NCBI GenBank assembly: GCA_001579985.1
Contig: LRSR01004095.1
Coordinates: 25,408-89,407, forward strand
Direction: 5' to 3'
Source of the DNA: Hypsibius dujardini
Lineage: Eukaryota; Tardigrada; Eutardigrada; Parachela; Hypsibiidae
Length of the DNA stretch: 64,000 nucleotides
This document shows, piece after piece, positions 46,391-56,886 of the stretch; position 1 is the first letter of the stretch, and each line of letters begins with the position of its first letter. The notes under the pieces are model-generated. The model did no database searches. It was not told the DNA's origin and worked only from the letters and a program-made list of their open reading frames with translations. A program made the translations under genes and the position numbers.

Positions 46391-46850
46391 TTATCCAACG
46401 GAAGACTGGATGCTGCGTCGCTTGAACCTGTCAGGTGTCTTCGAAGAAAGTAAAATAGGGGACTTTCCAGTCATTATGATTTTGTTGATCTTCACCGTAA
46501 TACTTGCATGTGTAACTTTATTTCAAATTGTTATGCGCACGTTTTGTTGAACTAAACTGTATCAACATAATATGTTAAAGACTTGTTTTGACCACTTGGC
46601 ATTAAGTGCAGTACTTCTGTTTTCTGTCCAAAGTGGTCCAGTCTAAAACTCCATATTCTCGCTGTTAATTATCTGAAGCTTTATGTAAATGTTCTGTGAT
46701 GTATTATTGTATTCTTGCGACTGGTTACTTGCTTTTGCATGGATATCTCCATTATAAGATATCCATCATTCCAGTGGCACGTATACCTGCACGTATTACA
46801 TTTTAATTTACAAATCAGAATATATATTGTGTCTGGAGTTGATGAGACTA

Positions 46851-47302
46851 GGGATGTCAACCAGTTCGAAATACGTTTCTGGTTCCGGTTCTGGTTCGGT
46901 CTTTTTCTGAACCGGTCACAAATGTCCGATTCTATACGGTCCGGTCTTTTTCAGAAACCGGACCGTGGAAAACCGAACCGGTTCGAACAGGTTTGAAACC
47001 GGTTATGAATGTACTGTGATATGCTCAACGGAAACCAATTGATCATGATTCTTGACCAGTCATAAAAGTGTTACCATTAAAGTAACACACTAGTATTCAA
47101 TTTTAACAATCAAGTTTTCGCTCTGTTTCACTAAACGAACGGCTGAAGGATTAACTACTAAGTTTCTGGTTTAATCAATAAATCAAGTACAACCGGATGT
47201 GAACCGGTTCTATTTTTCGCGGTCTTTTTTAAGAACCAGACCGGAAAAACTGATCGAACCGGTTCGGTTAAACGGTCCGGTCCGGTTTTTTACATCCTCA
47301 GG
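46851..47302. mobile_element. Non-autonomous hAT-like element made of AACCGG-type repeats
   Basis: The 452-bp block is flanked by identical 8-bp direct repeats TGAGACTA (46843-46850 and 47303-47310), the target duplication size of hAT transposons. It starts gggatgtcaacc and ends with tttacatcctcagg, so GGATGT/ACATCC sits near both ends as a short inverted terminus. The interior is dense with ggttcggt, aaccggtt, gaccgg and their complements and could fold on itself. No transposase frame is present. The superfamily assignment rests on the duplication length and is inference. Confidence 0.6.
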
Positions 47303-49213
47303 TGAGACTACAACCGACTGACTTCTTAAACTTCAACTATGCACAAGCCAATTGGGAATTAGAGAGGCTCACAACGAGAAGGGGAAGATATGATAGCTTG
47401 ATAGTATAAGTATTATTACAATCGAAGCATGGTCCCAACGGTTGGTTCCCTCTGTTCTTACTGACGAGAAGTGTGTTTGCGATATGAGCCCGCCAAATAC
47501 TGTGTTTACGCTCGTCCCATTTAGACCGAACCGGGAACTGACGGAAATGTATCAGATTAGTATCGGTAAGAATTGGATACTGTGTGCTGAAGGAGCTTGT
47601 GAGGCTGAGGCAGCGGGTAGCTTTGGTACGACAGTCTAATGGACAGTCGGTTTCATTACTGGGGGACTGGGAGTGGCTCCATTGTTATTGTTATTGTTCA
47701 ACTGAAGCAGACAGACCCTTGCGGGATATATAACGTCTGTTTGAAGGAAGTACAAAACTAGCTACGGTACTATACAAAAAAGCAACCGCACAAGATGTGA
47801 AGGTGTTCAGAGATTCACATTTCCAGAGATCGGAAGGCAGAGAACTACAAGTAATTTCAGTCTTCTGGCGAGCATTGTGTCGCCTATCGCACTCTTCACG
47901 TTCATCTCAATGCGTTGAGATTTACCTAAGCCCCGCACACTGTCTTGTCTCAAAAGGGCTCACAGGTAGTCTGGGATGGTCTCTTTATCGTGATTAACGA
48001 TGCGATATAATCAGACTGCTTTCTGGAGTTTCCAACGCTTCACAATGCTGGTCTTTCCATTTCACTCGTCTAGGATCAGACATCTGATGGTATGTCGGGT
48101 ACGATGGAAGGTTGGTCAGACGATTTCATGGAATGCTCGATAGTACGCGTTTGGTTCCATCGGACAGTCCCTCTCATCGGTCAAGGCTGGTGGGTCGATG
48201 CCATGTTGGTTACAATTTTAGATTAGTCAGACAGTTTTGTTGATTGTTCGCTGGGTATGTTGGGTAACAAGACCCAACCGTTGGAAGAAATCATCGTGCG
48301 ATCATATTCAAACGAAGCTGGAACCTTACAGCATGGCAGACTTCTCAAGCTTAGTCCCCTGTATCCATTTCTTCTCTCATTATTACCTTCATGCAGCTTA
48401 TTCTTGATCCGTTCTTTTTCGGGTTCGCCTTGAGAAAGATGAGCCAGGAGCTCCCATTTCTGCTTAAGTCTAGACATCGTGGACCTACGTAGCATTTCGC
48501 CTGTACACCAAAACATCGAGAAACCACGGTATCTTAAAGAAATGGAGATGGAACTAGCTCAAAGGGGCAAAAGTTCCTGTCGAATGTGCTGAATTGGACT
48601 CTTTTAAAAAAGTTAACAAAATTTAAAGGAGTATCTTGGGTATAACTTTGCTATATACGTCGTGGGCACTCGAATGACGCTTCCACCACGTCTTCGTGAT
48701 GACCGTAAGCAGCCTAACTAAGACGTAATACTATTTGTGAGGCCCGGACTTGACCCATGACGAGAGGAACAACATGAACATGGTGCCAGATACATTCATT
48801 AATTAGGATGGCCATGCAACTGCAATATACTAAAGAGCCTGGACAAAACGTGTCATGTAACCATTCGTCATTTTGGAAACTTGAAAAGACGTCGCAATAG
48901 ACGCACACAACATAATAGATGATATGTGCACGCAGAGAAAGACACGCGACGAAAGGCAGAGCCACCCCGAGAACCCGAGGCGTTTTTTTTCCGGTTCGTT
49001 CGATCTATCTTCAAGTTGAATCTCTCGTACTTTGACACCTTTTTTTGTTCTGCCGTAGTCGATCGTTCTTGCCTTGCTCCACACCGATACAGTTCCGGCT
49101 TGAAGCATCAAAATAATACGTCAGAAAGCGGCCAATACGTCGCTCAAAGACCGACCATCGCGCAATTGTTTCAACATTTCTCGGACAACTTGCAAGGGAC
49201 AGTTCCTGTCCAC

Positions 49214-49252
49214 CACCAAACCACCAAACCACCAAACCACCAAACCACCAAA
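49214..49252 (+). repeat. ccaccaaa minisatellite
   Basis: About five tandem 8-base units lie 35 bases before the CRTC-like start codon, in the presumed leader. The block opens frames in several phases, which makes the true start harder to place. Confidence 0.9.
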
Positions 49253-49286
49253 GTACCACCAAACGCTTACAACGGTCAAACGGAAT

Positions 49287-51029
49287 ATGCCTCCCAGATT
49301 CAAGAAACCGTCCGGAGGCTTGCGAAGCAACGCCATTCAAGGTACGCCGTATCTTTATATGTGACGCATAATGGCGTAATTAGCTGAGACATGCAAGCCC
49401 TTTTTAGGCTTAACGAACAAACACTATGAAGCAATGGCCCAGCAGAAGTTGGAATTCGACAAGGTCATGGGGGATCGGTCGCACCTCACCGTACCGATTC
49501 CGCAAAATCTCGGTCGGAGCTCCTCAACTCCCGACTTGAGGGGAGAGACCAATCCGGGACGGAATTCTTCCAGCCAGCACGTTCCACACGCTGGCTCCCA
49601 CAGTCGTCTTCGATCGCCGTCCGTCAGCGAACGTGGTCGCAGTGTTAGTCCAAGGATATGGCCATATCCGGCGGTGTCTCCAGCTTATAGTAGCGGAAAT
49701 ATTAACACCACCTATCAACAACCGAATCTCGTTTACTCTGAAGTGCCAGCATCGATACCTGTTGACGAAATGTCCAGGCTGACCATTGACCCCTTCGCCC
49801 ATGATCATCAGTCGAATCATGCGACTGGTCACTATTTCATTTTCGATACCAAGCCCCCATTGGGTGGCCAGCAACACCCTTCATATGATCGACGAGTGAG
49901 TCCGCGACAACGTAAAATTTCCTTCACAATGTATTTGTTTAATACGTATGCACAGACGTACTGCATATATATCATATTATTAATTACTCAGGCATCACAC
50001 CAATTCACCGAGCCCTCGACTTTGTCTCCACTGTCTATCCCACAATTCGGCCAATACAGACAAGTGGAACAGTTCGCTTTCATGTAAGTTCAGATTAGTT
50101 AGTCATGGCACGGATTTTGGCACGAATGGGATTTGACATGTGATTTTCTCTTTAAACTTGATAGTGATCCTGTAGTGGCATTGTGTGGGCCTCTAAGTCC
50201 GCAGAGTCCTCCGGAGAAATACACGTTAAGCTCATGCCTGGATTCTCCGCCGAGAAGTCACTCATCTCCTTTGCATTGCGTTCCTCCTCCCAATAGGGGC
50301 GAATACTGGCAAGAGGAAGTGGAATCTGTTCCTGTTCATCTACTTCCTGCGTTTTCGGTGACTCCGAGTTACAATAACGTAAGCCGACGGCGTGCTTCAA
50401 AGTTGGTCGGTTGATGCGTTCTGACAGAGTTGCTGGTTTTTTCGGGTACTAGGAGGTTTTGAATGCGTTCCCTTATTACGAGTCTCCGGTTAATCCTCCC
50501 GTCTATCACACCAGCAGGGACGAAGTGGCTTACACTGACCTGGACGCCTTACGACTCGGCGATCGTCAAAATGATTATCAATCTCATGCGCGAATGGTAA
50601 GGAGCTTTACTCCTACTCAGATTTGAGAAGCTTTAAGATCCCTCAACACCATCATTGTAATGTTCCTGCAGGACGTGAAATATGAGGTAGCAAATAACCA
50701 ACCAGCAGAGCAGTTGAGCCCGTCGCATCGGTCTGGATTCGCGGCTCAAAACGATGGACAACTGCCTCCGGTCATAACCTTGACAGTTGGTTAGTAAACT
50801 AAATAATAGCTCACGGCTTTAGTTCCTCATGGCTTTACTGATAAATCTCATGTCGCGTATTACTACGATCACAGATTTTGGGCAACAGGAGGGAGAAGTA
50901 GTTCTTCAGGAGAATCTGGAAGTGATGATTCCAACACCCGACTGGGATGTCGAGGAATTCCTCAGTGGTATGGGCATCAATATACCCACTCGCAGTGATC
51001 TGACTGCTACTTTTGGGGACGTATCATAG
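49287..51029 (+). CDS. CREB-regulated transcription coactivator-like protein (CRTC/TORC)
   Basis: Exons 49287-49341, 49408-49895, 49992-50083, 50165-50378, 50453-50596, 50672-50789 and 50875-51029 give 421 residues with consistent phases. The N terminus has a short basic, helical segment (NKHYEAMAQQKLEFDKVM) in the place of the CREB-binding helix of CRTCs (compare Q-x-E-x-x-x-x-F-E-x-V-M). Residues 53-62, LGRSSSTPDL, fit the SIK/14-3-3 consensus L-x-[RK]-[ST]-x-S-x-x-x-L exactly, with Ser58 as the predicted phosphosite. The middle is Ser/Pro-rich. The C terminus (QENLEVMIPTPDWDVEEF) is acidic and hydrophobic like an activation domain. CRTCs move to the nucleus when dephosphorylated and activate CREB targets. 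The start is uncertain because the frame stays open upstream. Overall similarity is low, so another SIK-regulated disordered nuclear protein is possible. Confidence 0.5.
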
Positions 51030-52609
51030 ATTTCGGATACGATTGTTACATAATCTTACATACGACTGTAGTATAATCTTTGCCAAATGGTTGTACTAAG
51101 GATTCTGTAGGCACCGTGCATTTTCTGGCGGTTTCAGTTTCATTCTTCGGAAAGCAGTAAGCACAAGTGTAGATGTTTTTGTAAGAATTAAAATATCACC
51201 TCACACCAACCCCTACTGTGGAATACGCCAAAAAGATCACGAGGTTTGCAGCAGAATACATATATGTCGTTGGTGCTTGAATTAACAAGATTAAAAAAAG
51301 TGTCACGGATCGGCCAGTAACAACAGAGGGATGCGGCACCGTAAACTGCAAGCCGAAATTGTCTTTCGCAAACCATCTTACTACACAGTCGTACATTTAA
51401 CGCTCTTCAGTCGTCTGTCTCCGTAGGCCAAATGTCTTTCAAGAAATATCAAGACATTTAGTCGCAATTATTTTTGACTTTAAAGCAGGATTTGGAAGTG
51501 AAAAAACAAACTGCCCCAACTTCCCCCCAAGTCCGTTACGCCTCAAGCGATTCTTAACTTTTGGTGGAGGGCTGCTAGGCTTGTTAGTTCAGTAATCACG
51601 ATGACCAAAACCACTCACTACACTCTCAACATTACGGGACGTTTACATTTGTTGGCGTGATTTACCGTTAAATATTTCAAGATTGATTCTCATTTTTCTC
51701 GTATTGCTCACTTGTACTCGTCCTGGAATTCTTGTGCTGTAGTAGTTCTCGTTCTTGTCTTGTGCGAATAATGTTTCTGAGTCGATTGAAGAATGCGCTT
51801 GTTACATTGTAGCCCTGTCTGTCCGATAAGGATGAGTCTTCGAAATTTGGGTCGAGACTCAACTTCTCATTTTGATTTTAAACGTCTCATGCAGTCTACT
51901 TTTCATCCGCTTGCGATCTTGGCTTCTCTCGATTTGATGTGCAAGTAATAATTCCGAAAAGCAGTACTCGTAGTTCTCGTATATCGTAAGGTCAACAGGC
52001 TTCTCCGAGGAGGAATAGTTCGTCTGAACACCAGTATTCTTTGCCCGCGGGATACTTTCGACGAGATGCTCTGCTTTTGAACTGCCGGCCATCAGACGTC
52101 CTATGATTTCATACGGGAACTTTTCTACGGGTCCTTCGGTAAGCTCTATCTGCGCCATGTCTCGGTACATGCTGCCTATCGTGGATAGTTGAACAGTCTC
52201 CCTCACTTTGGCCAAGACTATTATTCAGCCGTTTGCCAAATTGCTGTTTCTTTGAGGAGAAATCTGTATTTTGGCTCGGTGAAGCTCTCGGACAAGGATA
52301 ATGTCATCCGAGATGAAGCATGTGCATGACGAGGACCATCGCTCGGACCATCACTGAAGATGTCAGACTTTGAGATTGACCGTCCGTCAAGCTGAACGAA
52401 ATTTTGCTGAACGGGATGCCGTAGATCTCCGTGTTTGTGGCGGGGGAAACGACCAATGAATCCCTAGTTAGAGATGATCTGTTGAGTTGACGAAGTCGTC
52501 CGATGACGATGTTAAATCTTTTCCAACGAAAAATAGGAGACTAGAATTTTTTGGGAAAAATAAATTATGAGAAGCATTTACTAATGTGAGCGTGACTGAG
52601 TGTTTACAG
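51030..52609. other. Region between the CRTC-like gene and the mariner
   Basis: The plus strand shows no gene. The minus strand holds open frames described separately. The CRTC-like 3'UTR presumably extends to about 51.2 kb, where attaaa occurs. Confidence 0.4.
51859..52463 (-). CDS. Hypothetical minus-strand coding exons
   Basis: Two protein-like frames are adjacent on the minus strand. The first opens at an acceptor (ctctaactag) and runs 52463 to about 52230 in phase 0, about 78 codons rich in charged residues. The second (52215 to 51859, 118 codons) contains MYRDMAQIELTEGPVEKFPY and ends with a basic segment RSQDRKRMKSRLHETFKIKM. A third short frame continues at 51862-51677. They are in different phases, so introns or frameshifts would be needed to join them, and I could not find a convincing donor. 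No family is recognised. Treat this as a candidate gene or decayed gene. Confidence 0.3.
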
Positions 52610-52705
52610 GAGGAAGAAGGAAATGATGAGACCAATGAGATGACCGATGGCGAGGTAGCTATGAGTGATAATCAGGCAGCTCACTATAACCTTGGCTCCG
52701 TATAG
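52610..52705 (+). pseudogene. Putative acidic exon interrupted by the mariner
   Basis: After a consensus acceptor (gtgtttacag, AG at 52608-52609) a frame of 31 codons starting GAG GAA GAA reads as an acidic peptide (EEEGNDETNEMTDGEVAMSD) and meets a TAG at 52703-52705. That TAG consists of the first three bases of the mariner. Beyond the element the frame continues open from 53992 to 54237. The arrangement suggests an exon cut by the insertion, but no upstream exons are recognised and the frame is short. Confidence 0.3.
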
Positions 52706-53989
52706 AGGCCGATCCATTTGTTTGTAGCCGAATTTTATTAATTCCAAAATAAATACTAAAACTGTTAATGTCCACTCAAAATGTGTTCAATATGATGACC
52801 GCCCTTCTCGATCATCATTTCGACGCGACCGGACCAAGATTTGAGAGCTCTGTGAATTTTACGTGGACGTGGAGCACACTGAAGTCACAACACGTTTCAA
52901 ACCCATGTCAGTAGTCGGAGCCTTGTTAAACAATTGCCATTTAAGAATTCCGTTGACACAAAAATCCATCGGAACCAAATCAGGGCTATTGCCCATTCAA
53001 TCCTCTTTTAGAGTGAACCGAATTGGGGTGGAGCAAAGCCAATCATCGGTGAGTTTCGACGCGTGGGTGGGAGCGGAGTCATGGTGGAAGACGGCTTTCT
53101 TCAAAAGCTTCTCAGGGAACAAACGAGACACGTCATCCCGAAGCATTGGCGTGAGGACTTTCTCGATACAGTATTTGGAATACAGTATTTTCGCATCTGG
53201 TTCGATGAAGCAAATCTTGATCTTCCCGCGATTGCAGACTCCCGAAACGAACATCACGCCTTTAGGGTGAGATTCCTTCCAAAACTTTGTCCAACTTTCC
53301 TCCGTGCGTTCTCCCCGGAATTCGTAGTAAATCCTCCGTCGTCCTTTGCAATTCGTGAGGTACACCCAGGCCTCATCAATTTTCAAAATGTTTTCCCATT
53401 TTCGACCGCTGATCCAATTCTGGAAGCGTGGATTTCGTGCGAGGCGTTGTTGAATCATCGCGTTCGACAGCCCGTGCACCCAATACTTTTTTCGCCCTCC
53501 AAATCCTCGCTGATGACGCGCTGAATGGTGGTCTGCGATACTCCCAGCTCAAGAGCGATCTGAGAATGAGTCAGTGGGTTGGGTCCAGTCGTGGCCTTCT
53601 TGACTTTTTTGAGGGGGGCTGCAGTCTTCACTTTTGCCTTGCCAGAGTTCGTTGCTTTTGATGGGGGGTTTGGTTCGGCCGGCTTCTTTCGCTGCATGTT
53701 CTCTGATGACTTTGTTGACTACAGATTTGGAAACAGCAATATTCCGTAGAGATAGTGCATTCACAATTTTAGTAGCCGAATATTTAAGGGTGTGCAAGGT
53801 CAAAATGGAGTGACGCACTTCCAAAGATAGTTTACGAGGCATTTTTAACACGCACTGCAATCCATAAACTTTTGAAGCACGGCAAAATGGTATGATCAGC
53901 TGTTTACTCATTGAGATGAATTACGCAATGTGAGGCGCGCACACAAAATTTAAAAGGGAGCCGGCTACAAACAAATGGATCGGCCTCTG
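52703..53989 (-). mobile_element. mariner transposon, 1,287 bp
   Basis: Terminal inverted repeats of 28 bases (52703-52730 and 53962-53989) match at 27 positions and begin tagaggcc/cagaggcc. They are flanked by TA dinucleotides at 52701-52702 and 53990-53991, the target duplication of Tc1/mariner elements. Length is typical of mariners. The interior encodes a transposase on the minus strand. Confidence 0.95.
52765..53842 (-). pseudogene. Frameshifted mariner transposase
   Basis: The minus-strand frame starts MPRKLSLEVRHSIL with a helix-turn-helix region, followed by LTHSQIALELGVSQTTIQRV, the second helix-turn-helix. Catalytic motifs are visible: DEAW (first Asp), HHDSAPTH (second Asp) and NSPDLVPMDF (third Asp, about 31-34 residues later, as in DD34D mariners). 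These lie in different frames. The frame changes near 53695, changes back near 53480 and shifts again near 52997, and a stop lies before the C-terminal MIEKGGHHIEH segment. It cannot make an intact enzyme. The near-identical terminal repeats nevertheless indicate a fairly recent insertion. Confidence 0.9.
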
Positions 53990-53991
53990 TA

Positions 53992-55771
53992 ATGTCCTTT
54001 AATGGTAGGGAGGCGGGACATCCATTACAGCGGTTGATTCTTCCTTCCAAACAGTGGGCTTCAATTCTGCCATTTATTATAATAACACACCGAAAATGGG
54101 TACAATTTGCACCGCGAAAGAGTGCTCGACCATGGAAAAGTATTTCGAAAATGGGTAGGGCAAGTAGATGTAATATTACGAAGGGCGGCTATTGTGGCTT
54201 CTATACAAACAATACCGTTTGGTCTGTAGAAGTATAGGGTACTTCATATGGACGGTCAGGGGTAGCGCGATTTGTTCCCTGCAACAAGTTGGCTGTGTCG
54301 GAGAACGTTCGGTACAATGTAAACCACTTTACCCAGTTCAAGTTCACAGCCGGTGGTCTGCGCCGATGCGAGTACACCAAATTTCGAGTACTCTGCAGGG
54401 ACTTAAGCCCGGGTGTTTCGAAAGCGTGCGATTGCCAATGGCAATGACATTTCAGTAATGCGGTTCTGCGGTCTACTTAGAAATTAACCACTACTGGACA
54501 CTGGTCAGTTACAAATCATAACATTAATACTTGACTAACATTTTGGGAAAAAAATTAAGTCAACTGGAGTAATTTCCCAAAAAGAAAACAATTATACGTA
54601 GTGGACACTGGACCGTAAATTAGAAATAGACCGAATAAATACCATATTTTCCCGGCCTCAAAGGATAATTTTCTGCCCTAGGGCATGCATTCCGCGCGCG
54701 CTTGCACCGTAAATTTGGACATGTGTGTGAGTGTGCTGTACTGCCACGATTTTAAGGGTGGCTTTTTTGCCCTACAAGTAAATTACTGAACCCCCGGTCC
54801 AACTTGTGTTCACTGGTTTCACTGCGCTTTCGGCGGGCCGAAGTCGGCCGTTGATGAACGGAAGTGAATCTGTGACGTCACGTACAGTCTATCAGGGGTG
54901 GGCGGGGCTAAACCCACCCTTAAAATCGTGGTAGTACAGTACGTATTGTGCTGAGGCGGCCCTGAGACCGGGAGGATAACATACGGTACAAGAATATATG
55001 GGACCACAAGGTTTGCGGGTAGGGCGGGAGCCCAATTCGTTCAGGATCAACCGACAAAAGTGACGTTTTTTGAAAATGGAAATTTTTTTTATAGTTTTAA
55101 ATACCTTGATTATATAGAAACGGGTCGGCCCAGCTCAGTTTTTTCGTTCTGGTTATTCGATTCAGTGAAAATATACATAACAGTGGTCGAATTTTGATGA
55201 CATCAAACAGGGTATACAGTGGTGGTTGATGTATGTAGGGGCATACAATTCATATGTACTTGTCCTTCTTGGTCATATTTGTTTTGCGCCTTTACTGCTT
55301 TAGAAAAGGGAAAGCGCACAACTGTACACAATTGGTTGGAAGTATACCTTGACGTCATCTGCGGTTAAATTCACATTGTAGATTGAATCTTATTTTATTA
55401 CTGCAAACGAGTTTGTCAATAAACAATAAATGAATCAATAACATTTCCGATCACTTTGTAGTAAACAGTCAAGTTTACCAGTTCCAGACGAAGTGATCCG
55501 AAAGTGTTGTTTAGAGTCCCTGTATCAATTCCTCTAATCAGACTTTTCGATAAAAAGATAAATGTGAACTCTGACCAACCGTTTTCTGAGCAGCGGCAGT
55601 TTGCAGCAAGCTTTGACATTTGCAGGCATGTATTTTACTGCACACAGAACTCACAGTAAGAAGTTTGATCGATCGGAGCCACACTAGCTTTTTTATTATG
55701 CCATGTAAGCTGGTTTAAATTATTTGCTTATTTTTTCGCGTGTAAGAACCGCATTTACAGCTTTTAAAGAA
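53992..55771. other. Unassigned region between the mariner and the thyroglobulin-repeat gene
   Basis: Open frames at 53992-54237 and 54238-54447 (plus strand, same phase) look mildly protein-like but lack a clear domain or splice structure. The foldback element at 54736-54939 lies within. The rest has no visible feature. Confidence 0.4.
54736..54939. mobile_element. 204-bp element with 26-bp inverted ends (MITE-like)
   Basis: Arms 54736-54761 and 54914-54939 are reverse complements with one mismatch (ctgtact[g/a]ccacgatttt...). The 152-base interior has no coding frame. I found no clear target duplication. Size and structure suit a miniature inverted-repeat element, but the family cannot be named. 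Confidence 0.6.
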
Positions 55772-56886
55772 ATGGGTGCATTATCGCAAAACACTGCCAT
55801 CCTTTTGGCCATTACCATTTGTGTAAGTGTTCCCGTTTGTCGTATTTTATTCGTCGTTAAATTAACATTTGCCTTTTGTTCAGCGCAGTGGGCATTGACA
55901 GTTTGTGATGCCGTGGTCTCTATACCGGCAGGACCATTGAAAAGCCGTAAGCTCTGAAATACCTAAACCGCTGCACAACCAGTACATTACAGTATTGTTA
56001 CTGTTGCCTCATCAGGAAACTGCACTGAGCACCTGAATAGTTTGAAGGACAGCAGCGGGAAAATCGCCGGGAACGAGACTTGGATTCCCAAATGCGACGC
56101 GGACGGCACGTACGCTGACACCCAGATGAAACGCAAATCAGGCCTCAAATTTTGCGTTTCTAAAGACGGAAACATCCTCGTCGCACCGCAGCGGTCACTC
56201 TCCGCCTGTGATTGTCCCCGCAAACGCTTTGAAAAATTTCAAACCGGCAGTAAGCTCCAACAGAATATATATATACTAACCTTTATGTATATATATTATG
56301 TGATATAGAATATGATATATAATATATAATATATTAACCTTTCTACGTACACAAAATACCAGGTTTTTTCCTAAATCTTACCTCTGTGATATGTCTGATC
56401 TCAGATTTCGACGGGTACATCCACCGTTGCGACACGGATTTTACCTACGCCGTCCTACAGTTCAATCCCCTAACCAACGCCACCCTTTGTCTGATGAAGG
56501 AAGGCGACGTGATTGAAGCCTACTCGGGACCTCAGATTGTTGCCTGCAAATGCCCACGGACGTGGTACGAGGCCAAGACAAGCCCCTGTGAGTATACAGT
56601 ACTGGTATAGTGCACAGTCATTATCCCTTAACCGACACGAAAGTTGTCCAGACAAACTTGCCGTGCCTTGACTCTCTCGGTCGGTCGGACTAAACTGGAA
56701 TGACAAATTTTGTTGTTGCACATGCACACAGTACCGGATCGATACACGCCTCAATGCCACCCCGACGGGACCTTCAAACTGATTCAGTGCCACCGTGGTC
56801 GGGGCTGTTGGTGCGCCAACTCAGAGGGCGAACAAATCTCAAAGATCCTACCGGAAACCCAAGCTGACAGACTGCCATGTCAGTGA
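55772..56886 (+). CDS. Secreted protein with three thyroglobulin type-1-like repeats
   Basis: Exons 55772-55822, 55889-55946, 56016-56249, 56405-56587 and 56732-56886 give 226 residues. A hydrophobic signal peptide (about 1-17) has its own exon. Repeat 1 shows ETWIPKCDADGTYADTQ, FCVSKDG and ACDC. Repeat 2 shows YIHRCDTDFTYAVLQ, LCLMKEG and ACKC. Repeat 3 is canonical: YTPQCHPDGTFKLIQCHR, GCWCANSEG and a final PCQ. Only repeat 3 keeps the CWCV-type core, since repeats 1 and 2 have replaced the Trp and one Cys. Thyroglobulin type-1 modules often inhibit papain-like cysteine proteases or bind growth factors; which applies here is unknown. The second exon uses the downstream of two adjacent acceptors (cagcgcag), because the upstream one leads to a stop. 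Confidence 0.75.

Larger units (their letters stand above)
46391..49286. other. Intergenic region between Rab3 and the CRTC-like gene
   Basis: It contains the hAT-like element at 46851-47302 and, near its right end, a short ccaccaaa minisatellite. Open frames at 47442-47639, 48223-48516 (minus) and 48926-49387 show no domains. The last one overlaps the first CRTC-like exon in a different frame. Confidence 0.45.

Noticed and set aside
54238-54447. 69-codon frame ending near ACDCQWQ, resembling the end of a thyroglobulin repeat
   Set aside because: Only the short Cys cluster resembles the downstream gene. There is no acceptor or donor pair and no clear repeat core, so a tandem paralogue is not supported.
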